Below, piece after piece: positions 43,232 through 53,179 of a stretch of 64,000 nt of DNA; position 1 is the stretch's first letter; each line of letters starts with the position of its first letter. The stretch spans positions 1 to 64,000 of the forward strand of contig JAXLSS010000014.1 in the NCBI GenBank assembly GCA_046330395.1, written 5' to 3'. The position numbers and the translations under genes are program-made. Source of the DNA: Ga0077560 sp046330395 (GTDB lineage: Bacteria > Actinomycetota > Thermoleophilia > Miltoncostaeales > Miltoncostaeaceae). The notes below the pieces were generated by a model, which was not told the origin of the DNA, did no database searches, and worked only from the letters and a program-made list of their open reading frames with translations.

Positions 43232-45292
43232 ATGCCGCCGTGGGCCCGCAAGCACGATCCGCCGGGGGCGCCCATCCGCGCACCCGCCATCGCCTACCCC
43301 AGGACCCTCGAGGACCTCATCCGGCTGTGCGCCACGCACGCCCCCGGTGAGGGCCTGCACGCCGCCGGCAGCCACTGGGCGCTGTCCACCGCGGCCCTCA
43401 GCGACCACACCTTCGTGGAGACCCACGATCCCGCCGGCCTGCGGGTGGGCATGGGACGCACGCTGCATGAGGTGATCCCCGGCTGCATGAACCCGGAGTT
43501 CGCGCACTGGATGGCCGGCCGCCATGTACCCGCCTTCGAGGACAACCTGGACGACCAGACCCCGTTGGTGGTGCACGTGGAGTCGGGCAAGCGCATCGCC
43601 CAGCTGTACGCGGAGCTGGACCAGAACGCCGAGGACGATCCCATGGGGCTGGCGCGTCGCCTGCGCACCGACCAGGGCAGCAGGGCGTACTACGGGCCGT
43701 GGGCCTTCCGCACGCTGGGCAGTGCCGGCGGCCAGACCGTGTTCGGCGCCCTCACCACCGGCACCCACGGCGGCGACTTCCGCGGTCCGCCCCTGGCCGA
43801 TGACGTGCTGGCGGTGCACCTGGTGGCCGACGGCGGCCGGCACTACTGGATCGAGCCCGCGGTGCAGATCGAGGAGGCACCCCAGCTCACCGACGACGAG
43901 GCCCTGGCCGACCTGTACGGGTCCGACCGATACGGGGGACCGGACAACTTCAGCATCGTGCGGGACGACGACCTGTTCCGGGCGGTGCTGGTGGCCGCCG
44001 GGCGCTTCGGGGTGGTGTACTCGCTGGTGCTGCGCGCCGTGCGCCAGTACATGCTGCACGAGGAGCGCCGGCTCAGCACCTGGCAGGACGTGCGCGGGCT
44101 CATTGCCGACCGGCACAGCGCGCTGTACGACACGCCGGCCCGGAACCGGTTCCTGCAGGTGGCCGTGTCGCTCACCCCGCACGCCAACTTCACGCGCAAC
44201 CTCTGCGGCGTCACGAAGCGCTGGAACGTGCCCTACGACTCGTCCACGGGCCCGCCCGCCGGGCGCGACGAGCGTGTCGGAGGGGTGGTGCGCGCGCCCA
44301 CGCCCACGCGGCCCTGGCCGGTGTTCGCCAACGCCGGCACCACCCACCCCTTCTCGCCGGATCCCGACGACCCCCACAAGGGGGCGGCTCCCAACTTCCT
44401 GGAACGGGCGTGCGAGAACGCCGACTTCCTGGTGGGGGTCATCGACTCGACGATCACGGAGATCCGGAAGCTCATCGACGACCACCAGGTGGCCGCGGGC
44501 GGGGCGCTGGCCGCCGTGGGCGCCGTCGGGGGGGCGGCGGGCCTGCTGGGCCTCATCCCGGCCCTGGCGCTGATCGTGCCCCTCCTGGAGGCCATCGCCC
44601 GGGCGCTCCGCTCCGGCGGGGACACCCGGTTCGGCCAGGCCATGAACGACACGCGCAACACGCTGCTCAACCTGCCCGACCCCCAGCAGCGCGCCGCCGG
44701 GCTGCTGGCCTGGCAACTCATCGTGTTCGCGGCGTTCAAGGACCAGCAGTGCGACCTGGACTTCGAGGCCATCAGCTACGCGGTGATGGACCGCCACGAC
44801 TACCTCGATCAGAGCTGCACGGTGAACGTGGACTCCATCGAGGTGTTCTTCCCGGCCGACGACCCCATGCTGCTGGCCTTCGTGGATGCCCTCATCGCGT
44901 TCGAGATCCGCCAGGAGCGTCAGGGGCGGGCGTTCGTGGGGTACGCGTCCCTGCGCTTCACCGGCCGCGGGGCGGCGCTGCTGTCGCCGTCGCGCTGGGA
45001 GCGCACCTGCGTGGTGGAGGTCTCGGGGCTGCGCGACGTGGAGGGCGTGACGGAGCTCATCGACTACGCCATCGCCCTCAGCCGCGACCGCAACTTCGGC
45101 GGGATCCTGCACTGGGGCCAGCGCAACGAGTCGGACGCTGCGGACATCGAGTACCGGTTCGGCGACCCCACCGACCCGGACGGCGGCGACCTGGGCCGCT
45201 GGCGCCGCGCCCTGGCCGGCATCACCGATGACGGCCGGCTCAACGGCTTCAGCTCCGAGTTCACGCGGCGCACCGGGCTGGAGGAGGCCTGA
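43232..45292 (+). CDS. FAD-linked oxidase (VAO/PCMH fold) with hydrophobic insertion
   Basis: A 686-residue flavoprotein. The N-terminal PCMH FAD domain shows YPRTLEDLIRLCATHAPGEG, GSHWALSTAAL, GSAGGQTVFGALTTGTHGGDF and FGVVYSLVLRAVRQY. The C-terminal part (SIEVFFPADDPMLLAFVDAL, then FTGRGAALLSPSRWERTCVVEVSG) resembles sugar-lactone or alditol oxidases but is much longer than their 420-450 residues. Residues about 421-465 form a very hydrophobic Gly/Ala/Leu stretch (GALAAVGAVGGAAGLLGLIP), unusual inside such an enzyme. I use ATG 43232 because GGGGAGG lies 8 bases upstream. A small gene follows after one base. Confidence 0.8.
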   Translation: MPPWARKHDPPGAPIRAPAIAYPRTLEDLIRLCATHAPGEGLHAAGSHWALSTAALSDHTFVETHDPAGLRVGMGRTLHEVIPGCMNPEFAHWMAGRHVPAFEDNLDDQTPLVVHVESGKRIAQLYAELDQNAEDDPMGLARRLRTDQGSRAYYGPWAFRTLGSAGGQTVFGALTTGTHGGDFRGPPLADDVLAVHLVADGGRHYWIEPAVQIEEAPQLTDDEALADLYGSDRYGGPDNFSIVRDDDLFRAVLVAAGRFGVVYSLVLRAVRQYMLHEERRLSTWQDVRGLIADRHSALYDTPARNRFLQVAVSLTPHANFTRNLCGVTKRWNVPYDSSTGPPAGRDERVGGVVRAPTPTRPWPVFANAGTTHPFSPDPDDPHKGAAPNFLERACENADFLVGVIDSTITEIRKLIDDHQVAAGGALAAVGAVGGAAGLLGLIPALALIVPLLEAIARALRSGGDTRFGQAMNDTRNTLLNLPDPQQRAAGLLAWQLIVFAAFKDQQCDLDFEAISYAVMDRHDYLDQSCTVNVDSIEVFFPADDPMLLAFVDALIAFEIRQERQGRAFVGYASLRFTGRGAALLSPSRWERTCVVEVSGLRDVEGVTELIDYAIALSRDRNFGGILHWGQRNESDAADIEYRFGDPTDPDGGDLGRWRRALAGITDDGRLNGFSSEFTRRTGLEEA

Positions 45293-45293
45293 G

Positions 45294-45674
45294 ATGGAGG
45301 CGGTCACCTTCCACGGGCCCTGGACCATCCACGTGGTGGCGAACCCCGAGGCCAACGGGTGGTTCAACCTCACGGGCACCGATGCCGACGGCAGGCACTT
45401 CGGGCGCGTCAACACCACGATGAGGGTCGATGGGGACGGGTGGACACTCACCATGGAGGAGGAGCACCGTGACCACTGGCGGGAGGTGGTGGCGCACAGG
45501 AGCGCCCGGTTCGACCCGGACGACGGGCTGCAGATCACCCTGTGGGCGGACGATGCCGGCCCGCTCGACATGCGGCTGGTGCTGCGGTCCGAGGACACCA
45601 CCGTGAACCCGCCGCCGCCCACCGACACCATCCCGCACGACTACACCTACCCCAAGGGCATCGTGGTGCGCTGA
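45294..45674 (+). CDS. Small hypothetical protein coupled to FAD-linked oxidase
   Basis: A 126-residue soluble beta-rich protein (VTFHGPWTIHVVANPEANGWFNL, then DGDGWTLTMEEEHRDHWREV and DAGPLDMRLVLRS) ending in a Pro-rich stretch and YTYPKGIVVR. The ATG lies one base after the oxidase stop, so the two are probably co-translated. The family is unknown; a substrate-handling or structural partner of the oxidase is a guess. Confidence 0.6.
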   Translation: MEAVTFHGPWTIHVVANPEANGWFNLTGTDADGRHFGRVNTTMRVDGDGWTLTMEEEHRDHWREVVAHRSARFDPDDGLQITLWADDAGPLDMRLVLRSEDTTVNPPPPTDTIPHDYTYPKGIVVR

Positions 45675-45841
45675 GCCATCCGGGCTGAGGGTGGCCGGGG
45701 GTGTTTTCCCGCAGCGCGCCCGCGGAGCGGCCGCGCGCGCACTTGCAGGTGGTCTCTCCTGATTTCCACATGAATCGGGGTGACAACCCACCCGCCGGTC
45801 CTTGATGATGCACACGTCTGCGAAATGGCGGGGGATCACCA

Positions 45842-48587
45842 TTGATCGTCGGGCGGGACGAGGAGTGGATCAGCGCTGTCGCACTGCTGGATCGTCTGGC
45901 GACGGGCCCGTGCGCCCTGTTCGTGGAGGGCGAGCCGGGGATCGGCAAGACCACCATCTTCGAGGCGCTGGTGGCGCGGGCCCGCGGCCTGGGCGTGCAG
46001 GTGCTGCGCTGCCGTCCCTCGCAGGCGCAGGTGCGGCTGCCGCACGCGGGTCTCATGGAGGTGCTGGACGGGATCGGCGCCGACCTCATCGACGACCTGC
46101 CGGGCCCGCAGCGGCGCGCCATGCGCATCGCCCTGCGCTGGGAGGATCCCGGACCCCTGGGGGCGGAGCCCCAGACGGTGGCCGCGGCCACCGGGTCGGT
46201 GTTCCAGCGCCTCGCCCGCGACCGCTGGCTGCTGCTGGCGGTGGACGATCTGCAATGGCTGGATGACGCGTCGGCCCAGGCGCTGGAGTACGCGGTGCGG
46301 CGCGTGGAGGGCGGCCACCTGGCCGTGCTGGGGGCGGCGCGCAGCGCCGAGGGGCGCGCCCGCGGCCCATGGAGCAGGCCGTCCCTCCCGACCGTGTGGA
46401 GCGCATGCTGCTGCGGGGGATGGACGAGCCGTCCATCCGCATGCTGCTGCGCCGGCGCCTGAGCCCCGACATCTCCCAGCAACTGGCCCGGCGCATCCAC
46501 GGCGCCAGTCGCGGCAACCCGTTCCTGGCGCTGGAGATGGGCCGGACGGTGCTGGCGGAGGGCGTGCCCGCGGTGGGCGAGCGACTGCCCGTGCCCGAGG
46601 ACGTCCGGGACATGGTGGCCCAGCGCGTGGCCGCGTTCCCCGCCAGCACGCGGCGGGCGTTGCTGCGGGCCGCCGCGGCCCCCACCGGCCGGTGCCCATC
46701 CCGGACGCCGCGGCCCTGCTGATCCCGCCGTGGCCGACATGGTGCGGGTCAGCGATCAGCGGGAGGTCACGTTCACCCACCCGCTGTACGAGTCGGCCGT
46801 GTACGCGGGGACCCCGCTCACCCAGCGGCGGGCCATGCACGCGCTTCTCGCCGAGGAGGCGCCGGACCCCGAGGAGCGGGCCCGCCACCTGGCACTGGCC
46901 GCCGAGGGGCCCGGACGCGACCGCCGCAGATGCCCTGTCGCTGGCGGCGGCGGCGGCGCTGGTGCGCGGCGCCCTCAACGCCGCCGCCGAGCTGTCGGAG
47001 CTGGCGTGGCGGCTCACGCCCGCCGACCAGCCCGAGGTGGCCGCGGAGCGGGCGGTGGCGATGGTGGAGCACCACGGGCGCACCGGGCTCACCGGAGAGG
47101 TCGATCGCGCCGCCGCGGAGGTGCTGCCGGGCCTGCGGGGGATGCCGCGCGGTCGGGTGCTCCGCGCGGTGGGCGAGGCGCACATCTGGGGTGGCCCGCC
47201 GCTGGAGGCCGTCCCCAGCCTGCAGCGCGCGCTGATCGACCTGGACGGCGACGACGCCGCGGCGGCCGGCACCCACATGTCGCTGGCGTTCGTGATCTCA
47301 CAGACGGGCAACGACCCGGTGGCCGTGTTGCGTCACGCCACGCTGGCGCTGGAGGCCGCCGAGCGCGCCGGCCCGGGCGGGCCGCTGTCGGAGGCCCTCG
47401 CCGTGCACGCCATCGTGGGCTGGCTCATCGGCGACGGCATCGACGAGGCGGCGTTCACGCTCGCCGTGGAACTGCACGATCAGCGGCGACCCGTGCCGCC
47501 CCAGCTGCACCCCAGAACGCTGTGGGCGGTGGTCACCGGGGGCGCCGGTGCCCTCGACGAGGCCCTCCGGGCGCTCTTCGAGCTGATGGAGACCGCCCGC
47601 GTGGAGGGCACCATCGGCGGGATCCCGTTCCTGGGCCTCCACGCCGTGGGGTTCCTGGTGCGGCGGGGACGCATCGAGGAGGCGCGCGCCCTGCATTCCG
47701 AACTCGAGGCCATCGCCACCGAGCTGGGCGGCAGCTTCCCCCTGATGGCCGCGCTGGCCGGCGCATCCGCCGTGTTCGCGCACACCGGGGACGTGCAGAA
47801 GGCGCGTGAGGCGGCGCGGAGCGCCCTTGCGGTGGCGGCGGAGGAGCTGGTGGGGTTCGCGCTGATGTGGGTGCTGGGGCCGGCCGCCGGCATGGAGCTG
47901 GCGCTGGGCAACCATGCGGCCACCCTCGAGCTCCTCGGGCCGGTGCTCCACTCGGCCCCGTCGGAGTACGCCCCCGACCCGGCCGCCCGGTTCGTGGTGC
48001 CCGACGCCATCGAGGCCCTCATCCAGGACGGGCGCAACCGGGAGGCGCAGGACCTGCTGGACCCCTACCAGCGGCAGTCGGCCGACCTGGGACGCGGCTG
48101 GACGCTGGGCGCCTCACTGCGCTGCCGGGCGCTGCTGGCGGCCGCCGAGGGCGACCTGGACACGGCGGGCCGGCACGCGGCGGCCGCGGTGACCCTGCTG
48201 GAGGCCGAGCAGTTCCCGGTGGAGCTGGGTCGCGCCCACCTGGCGGTGGGGCAGGTGGCGCGCCGCCAGCGCAAGCGGGGCGCGGCGCGGGCGGCGTTCA
48301 CCACCGCGGCCGGCCTGTTCGCCGACGTCGGTGCGGTGCTGTGGGAGCGCCGCGCCCGCGAGGAGCTCGACCGCTCCTGGAGCGCGCGCCGCGACCGGGA
48401 GGACCTCACCGACGCGGAGCTGCGCGTGGCCCGGCTGGTGGTGCAGGGGCTCACCAACCCGGAGGTGGCGGCCCGCCTGTTCGTGAGCCGGCGTACCGTG
48501 GAGGCCACCCTGTCGCGAACCTACCGAAAGCTGGGTGTGCGCTCCCGCACGGAGCTCGCGCGGGCCATGGGGGAGCTGGACTCCTAG
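45842..48587 (+). pseudogene. LuxR-family ATPase regulator (LAL-type), frameshifted
   Basis: A large regulator of about 915 residues. The N-terminal AAA-like ATPase has Walker A EGEPGIGKTTIFEAL and LLLAVDDLQWLDDAS. A TPR-like middle (AEERAVAMVEHHGRTG-type repeats) and a C-terminal LuxR helix-turn-helix follow (LTDAELRVARLVVQGLTNPEVAA, then LFVSRRTVEATLSRTYRKLGV). TTG 45842 has GGGGGA upstream. Four indels break the frame: one base lost at CCC 46366-46368, at CCCCC 46679-46683 and at 46720-46721 (adding G restores LLDPAVADMVRVSDQ), and one G extra at 46913-46914 (removing it restores AAEGPDATAADALSL). LAL regulators sense metabolites and activate secondary pathways. Confidence 0.85.
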
Positions 48588-48779
48588 GCGCACACCCCCA
48601 GCGTGGCGGGGGGATTGGGCATGTGGAGCACACGGTTTCACCGCGGAGTTTGGTGAGGGATATTCCGGGCACGGGTCCGGGTGGCGTCGTGCGCGGCCAT
48701 CGCGTGCGCCGGTCCTCTGCTGCGGATCCGTGTGTCAACGATGACGGCGGGCACACCTGAGCCAGGGGGAGGGACCCGG

Positions 48780-49340
48780 ATGGACGCCGCACGCACCGCC
48801 AGTTTCACCGTCCACAACCGCGCCGACGCAGACCTCATCGTGGGGCGCACCCGCATCGCCGAGGGGGTCTGGTCGCATCTGGAGCCGCGACCCGCGCACA
48901 TCCCCAGGGGCTGCACCGTGACGTTCAACGCGGTGTCCGAGGAGATCTTCGGCGGCACGGAGGGGTGGATCGACTACCAGATCCCCGGGCGCCGGGGGAC
49001 CTTCCACTTCTCGTGGCGGGTGCCGTTCCAGGGCGACGCCACCATCGGGGTGTGGCAGCCCGCCGGGTACCGCCTGCTCACCCAGACCACGCTGCGCGCC
49101 GGGGAGCGCGACGTGTGGGACACCTCCGGTGAGGTGATCTCCCTGGACGTCATCATCGAGGGTGGCGGCGCCCGCGCCGTGGGGCTGCGCTCCAGCGCGG
49201 GCGAGGAGTGGCCCGACGACGACGACGGCTGCGCGGGGGACCCGCTGGGCCCCAGGTGGGAGCAGTACCAGCGGGCGCGCGGCCGTTACCTGTCGCGGTT
49301 CGCGGGTACCGCCGACGTGCTCTACCCACCCGACTCCTGA
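48780..49340 (+). CDS. Aegerolysin-like protein
   Basis: A 186-residue protein without a signal peptide. Residues 5-130 follow the aegerolysin pattern: an N-terminal beta strand (ASFTVHNRADADL), GVWSHLEPRPAHIPRG, the hallmark GGTEGWIDYQIPGRRGTFHFSW and a PFQGD turn before a GVWQPAGYRL strand. Aegerolysins bind membrane sphingolipids and, with partner proteins, form pores; bacterial members are scattered. The C-terminal 50 residues (EEWPDDDDGCAGDPLG) are an acidic extension. AGGGGGAGGG precedes ATG 48780. The match is by pattern only. Confidence 0.5.
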   Translation: MDAARTASFTVHNRADADLIVGRTRIAEGVWSHLEPRPAHIPRGCTVTFNAVSEEIFGGTEGWIDYQIPGRRGTFHFSWRVPFQGDATIGVWQPAGYRLLTQTTLRAGERDVWDTSGEVISLDVIIEGGGARAVGLRSSAGEEWPDDDDGCAGDPLGPRWEQYQRARGRYLSRFAGTADVLYPPDS

Positions 49341-49452
49341 CGCTCCACTCCGGGAGCTCGGAACCCGCGGGAGGCCATCGGTGAGGCACCCACCGGTGGC
49401 CGTCCCGCACTCTGCACGCGCCGTGCGGCGCACCCAACCCCCAGGAGGAATC

Positions 49453-49854
49453 ATGGCCCTGCAGGAGTTCATCGACGCCTGGAACACCCGCGACCCCGCG
49501 GTGATCGCCGCCCTGTACGCCCCGGACGGCGTGCGCCACCAGTTCGCGCTGCCGGAGGCACGGCTGGAGGGCCGGGACGCCGTGCAGCAGGGGGTGGGCA
49601 CGGTCACCCACGCCGCGCCGGACTGCGTGCTCAGCACGCGCTCCCAGGCCGACCTGGGCGACGGCCGGCTGCTGTGGGAGTGGACGTTCACCGGCACGTT
49701 GCAGAACGACTTCCCAGGGCTGCCCGCCAACGGCGGTCCGCTGCACCTGCAGGGCATCAGCGTGCTCACCTTCGACGCCGAGGGGCTCATCACCCTGGAG
49801 AACGTCTACTGGGACACCGCCACGCTGATGGCGCAGGCGGGGATGCTGGGCTAG
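49453..49854 (+). CDS. SnoaL/NTF2-like small protein
   Basis: A 133-residue cone-fold protein. ALQEFIDAWNTRDPAVIAALYAPDG is the typical helix-turn of SnoaL-like polyketide cyclases and NTF2-like proteins, followed by RLEGRDAVQQGV and a mixed sheet ending VLTFDAEGLITLENVYWD. It could be a ligand-binding or isomerase-type protein. AGGAGGA lies 6 bases before the ATG. It follows the aegerolysin-like gene by 112 bases. Confidence 0.85.
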   Translation: MALQEFIDAWNTRDPAVIAALYAPDGVRHQFALPEARLEGRDAVQQGVGTVTHAAPDCVLSTRSQADLGDGRLLWEWTFTGTLQNDFPGLPANGGPLHLQGISVLTFDAEGLITLENVYWDTATLMAQAGMLG

Positions 49855-50024
49855 AAGGGCGCGGAACGATCGCCGGGTGCGGCCTGGATGACCGGCACCC
49901 GGCACGCGCGCGCGGCGGGCTGCGCGACGAGCCGGCTGATGATCATCCGGACCGCACCCGGTGAATGACCCGACGCTAGTTCTGTGTGGCGGTGGCGGTC
50001 ATCCGTGAGATCCACACGCTCACT

Positions 50025-50057
50025 CGCCGGGTGCGCCGCGTCGCGGCGCACCCGGCG
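50025..50057. terminator. 15-bp stem hairpin after PKD protein gene
   Basis: CGCCGGGTGCGCCGC and its exact complement surround the loop GTC. The hairpin lies 10 bases past the stop of the minus-strand gene ending at 50067, so it probably ends that transcript. No T run. The rest of 49855-50024 shows nothing I can name. Confidence 0.55.
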
Positions 50058-50066
50058 CAGGGCGGG

Positions 50067-51479
50067 CTACGCGCGCCTGGTGGGTCCGGCGAGCGGGGTG
50101 AGGGCGGCGGTCCCGGCGAACCGTGCGGAGATCCGGGCACCGGAGGCGCCGCGCAGGCGGGCCGAGTAGGCGCAGGCGCCCCTCTTGGCGGCCAGCTTGG
50201 CGCGCACCAACCTGGCGCTGCGCCCGCGGCGCACCGTGAGGCGCACCACGCCGGCGCAGGTGGCGCCGGACGGCAGCTTGAGGGCGCCGCTCACCGTCAC
50301 CGCGCCGCCCAGGTGCACCACCGACAGGGTGAGCCCGCGCGGCGTCCGGCGCGACCCGCCGCCGGTCTGCCCGCCGGTGGTCTGCCCGCCCGTGCCGGTG
50401 ACGTTCACCGAGAACTGGCGCACGTCGGACACGTTGCCCGCCTTGTCCTTCACCACCATCTGCCCGGTGAACGTGCCGGCCTTGGCGAACGTGTGGGTGA
50501 CCTGCCCGCCGGTCACCACCGGGGTGCCGTCCTTGAAGTCCCAGGCGGTGGATGCCGCGTCCACCCCGGATGCCGCGGCGCCCGGATCGGTGGAGGAGGC
50601 CGAGTTGAAGGTGACGCTGCCGCCCTGCGGCACCGTGGCGGTGGCGGGGGTGACGATCCCCGTGGGCTTCTGGGTGTCCAGGACGATGCTGTCCGTGACC
50701 GACGCCGACTCGTTCCCCTCGATCGTCTGCGGACCGAACACGTGCAGGCAGAGCAGGCCGGTGCACGGGGCGACGATCGTGCGGGCGGCATCGCCGAACT
50801 TCACGCCCACCACCTTCACTCCGTCCCCGGAGGGCAGGGTCGCGGTCCCGGCGGTGGTGAAGGCCTGCGCGCATCCGCTGGTGTCCGCACCGTTGAGGAA
50901 GATCAGCGAACACGGGTAGGTGCCGTTGCCGTCGACGTCCACCGCGAACTGGTTCACGCCGGCCGCGGAGTTGGGGATGCCGCTCACCAGCGGGTCGGAG
51001 GCGGTCATGTTGAGCGTGACCTCAGGCTTGTTGGTGAAGGCGGCGCCACCGTTGACCACCATGGTGCCGCTGGGCGGCGTGGCGTCGACGCGCGTGCTGC
51101 CGGCAGAGTTGAGCACGCCGATGGGGTTCTGTGCGAAACATGATGACGTCGCGATGCAGGCGGCGATCTCCACGTTGTACGGGTGACCGTCAACCAGGCC
51201 CAGATCGATGGTGGAGGCCGTGGACGTCACCGCCGGCTGGAGCACGCCGCTGGTGCTGGTGTCGACGACGCGGAGATCCTGCCGGTCGTTGCCGCCCGGG
51301 GGGCTGAACGTGGCGGGGAGCCAGTTGAGCTTCACGGTCGCGCCGCCGCCACCAGTGGGCGTCCCCTTCGAGTAGGCCGGGAGCTGAAGCTCCCCTGAGA
51401 TGATGGCGGCTCCGGCCGGGGCGGCCATGGCGAGCACGCCGGGGATGGTGATGAGCAGCGCGCGCATCGACCTGGTCAT
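50067..51479 (-). CDS. Secreted PKD-domain protein (paralogue 1)
   Basis: A 470-residue exported protein. The signal peptide is MRALLITIPGVLAMAAPAGAA. An N-terminal beta domain with Cys pairs (AACIATSSCFAQ) leads to bacterial Ig-like segments (DATPPSGTMVVNGGAAFTN, DTQKPTGIVTP). A PKD domain (about 300-365) reads GSVTFNSASSTDPGAAASG and TAWDFKDGTPVVTGGQVTHTFAKAG. A Gly/Thr linker and a basic C-terminal domain (LKLPSGATCAGVVRLTVRRG, then GARISARFAGTAALTPL) close it. It is about 50% identical to the next gene upstream. It is probably attached to the cell surface or matrix. Confidence 0.8.
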   Translation of the reverse strand: MTRSMRALLITIPGVLAMAAPAGAAIISGELQLPAYSKGTPTGGGGATVKLNWLPATFSPPGGNDRQDLRVVDTSTSGVLQPAVTSTASTIDLGLVDGHPYNVEIAACIATSSCFAQNPIGVLNSAGSTRVDATPPSGTMVVNGGAAFTNKPEVTLNMTASDPLVSGIPNSAAGVNQFAVDVDGNGTYPCSLIFLNGADTSGCAQAFTTAGTATLPSGDGVKVVGVKFGDAARTIVAPCTGLLCLHVFGPQTIEGNESASVTDSIVLDTQKPTGIVTPATATVPQGGSVTFNSASSTDPGAAASGVDAASTAWDFKDGTPVVTGGQVTHTFAKAGTFTGQMVVKDKAGNVSDVRQFSVNVTGTGGQTTGGQTGGGSRRTPRGLTLSVVHLGGAVTVSGALKLPSGATCAGVVRLTVRRGRSARLVRAKLAAKRGACAYSARLRGASGARISARFAGTAALTPLAGPTRRA

Positions 51480-51590
51480 ATGTGAGGCGTCCTTCCGCTG
51501 GGTGGGCTGTTGTGGGACGAGCGGAGGGGGCGGTGAGGAAATACATCCTCAACCCGGCCCCGCCGCCCTGTCCAGCCCCCGTCGCGGGCG

Positions 51591-53039
51591 CTACACGCGC
51601 CTGGTGGGACCCCCCAGCGGGGTGAGGGCCCTGGTTCCGGCGAACCGGGCCGACACCCGGGCGCCGGTGACGCCGCGCAGGCGCACCGAGTACACGCATT
51701 GCCCCTTCCTGAGTGCCAGCCTGGCGCCGATCACCCTGGTGGTGTGACCGCGGCGCACGGTGAGGCGCACCACACCGGCGCACAGGGCGCCTGAGGGGAG
51801 TTTGAGGGTGCCGCCCGCCCGCACGGTCGTGCCGACGGCCGTGAGCGTCAGCGTGAGGCCCCGGGGTGTCCTGCGCGTGGTGTCGCCGGCCGTCTGCCCG
51901 CCGCCGCCCTGGCCCGTGCCGTCGATGGTCTGGCCGCCGCCCCCGCCGGCCGGGGCGGGCGTCACCACCACGGTGAACTCGCTCGCGTCTGAGGCGTTGC
52001 CCGCCCTGTCCTTCACCACCATCTGCCCGGTGAAGGTGCCGGCCTTGGCGAACGTGTGGGTGACCTGCCCGCCGGTCTCCACCGGGGTGCCGTCCTTGAA
52101 GTCCCATGTGGTGCCGGCCGCCTCGACCCCGGACGGGAGGGCACCCGGGTCGGTGGAGGCTGACGAGTTGAGGGTGGCGGTCCCGCCCTGTGGCACGGTG
52201 ATGGTGCCCGGCGTGGCCTGCGCCACCGGCCGGGTGGTGTCCAGCACGATCGAATCGGTGACCGGGAGCGACTGGTTGCCCCGGATGGACAGGTCCAGCG
52301 ACTGGCAGGGGATGGTCGCGCAGGGCAGGCCGACGGTGCGTGCGGCGTCGCCGAACTCCACCCCCAGGGTCTTCGCGCCGTCACCGGCGGGGAGCACGGC
52401 GGTTCCCGACGTGGTGAACGGCCGCCCGCAGCCGGAGTTGTCCACGATGCCGCCCATGATGTCGCTGGTGCACACGAACGAGCCGTTGCCGTCGATGTCC
52501 ACGGCGTACTCGTCCACCCCGGCCGCCGACCCCGGCACGCCGCCGATGAGCGGGTCGGTGGCGGTCATGTCCAGGGTGACGTTCCGACTGTTGGTGTACG
52601 GGGCGCCACCGTTGATCACCATCGTGCCCGTGGGCCGGGTGTCGTCGATGCGGGAGCTGCCGGCGACGATGGACGCCGCGCCCGGAGCCTGGGAAAAGCA
52701 GGATGAGGGGGCGGTGCACGCCGCCACGGACACGCTGTAGGCGTCGCCGTTCTGAAACGTGTCGGTCACGAACGATTCCGTCGTGAGCGGGCCGAAGTTG
52801 ACGGGTGCGGCGTCCCCGTGCTGCACCCGGACGTCCTCGTGGTTCTGGGCGCTGACGGTGGAGAACTCCGCCGGCTGCCACAGGATCTTCACCTGCATGC
52901 TGCCGTTCGGGAGCGGCTTGCCCTGCGTGTAGGTGGGCAGCGCGATGTCCGGGCCGGTGCTGACCGCGGCCCCCGCCGGGACGGCGGCGGCGAGCGTGCC
53001 GGCGACGGTCAGCAGGAGGGCGCGCAGGGGGCGGGTCAT
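51591..53039 (-). CDS. Secreted PKD-domain protein (paralogue 2)
   Basis: A 482-residue exported protein, paralogous over its length to the next gene downstream, which starts 111 bases after its stop. Shared parts are the MTRPLRALLLTVAGTLAAAVPAGAA signal peptide region, AACTAPSSCFSQ, TGTMVINGGAPYTNSRNVTLDM, the PKD core (TTWDFKDGTPVETGGQVTHTFAKAG) and the basic C-terminal domain (GALCAGVVRLTVRRG). Start ATG 53039 is preferred to a longer frame. The tandem suggests a recent duplication of a surface protein. Confidence 0.8.
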   Translation of the reverse strand: MTRPLRALLLTVAGTLAAAVPAGAAVSTGPDIALPTYTQGKPLPNGSMQVKILWQPAEFSTVSAQNHEDVRVQHGDAAPVNFGPLTTESFVTDTFQNGDAYSVSVAACTAPSSCFSQAPGAASIVAGSSRIDDTRPTGTMVINGGAPYTNSRNVTLDMTATDPLIGGVPGSAAGVDEYAVDIDGNGSFVCTSDIMGGIVDNSGCGRPFTTSGTAVLPAGDGAKTLGVEFGDAARTVGLPCATIPCQSLDLSIRGNQSLPVTDSIVLDTTRPVAQATPGTITVPQGGTATLNSSASTDPGALPSGVEAAGTTWDFKDGTPVETGGQVTHTFAKAGTFTGQMVVKDRAGNASDASEFTVVVTPAPAGGGGGQTIDGTGQGGGGQTAGDTTRRTPRGLTLTLTAVGTTVRAGGTLKLPSGALCAGVVRLTVRRGHTTRVIGARLALRKGQCVYSVRLRGVTGARVSARFAGTRALTPLGGPTRRV

Positions 53040-53179
53040 CCTCGGGTGATCCTCTTCTTCAGGAAGTTGCGTTCTCGACACAAGAACGTACTCGGGCGGC
53101 GAAGGTTACGACCATCCGGGCGTAACCGCGAAAACGTACCGCGCCGTAGGGTTGGGCGGTCACCCACCGGAGGAACAGC

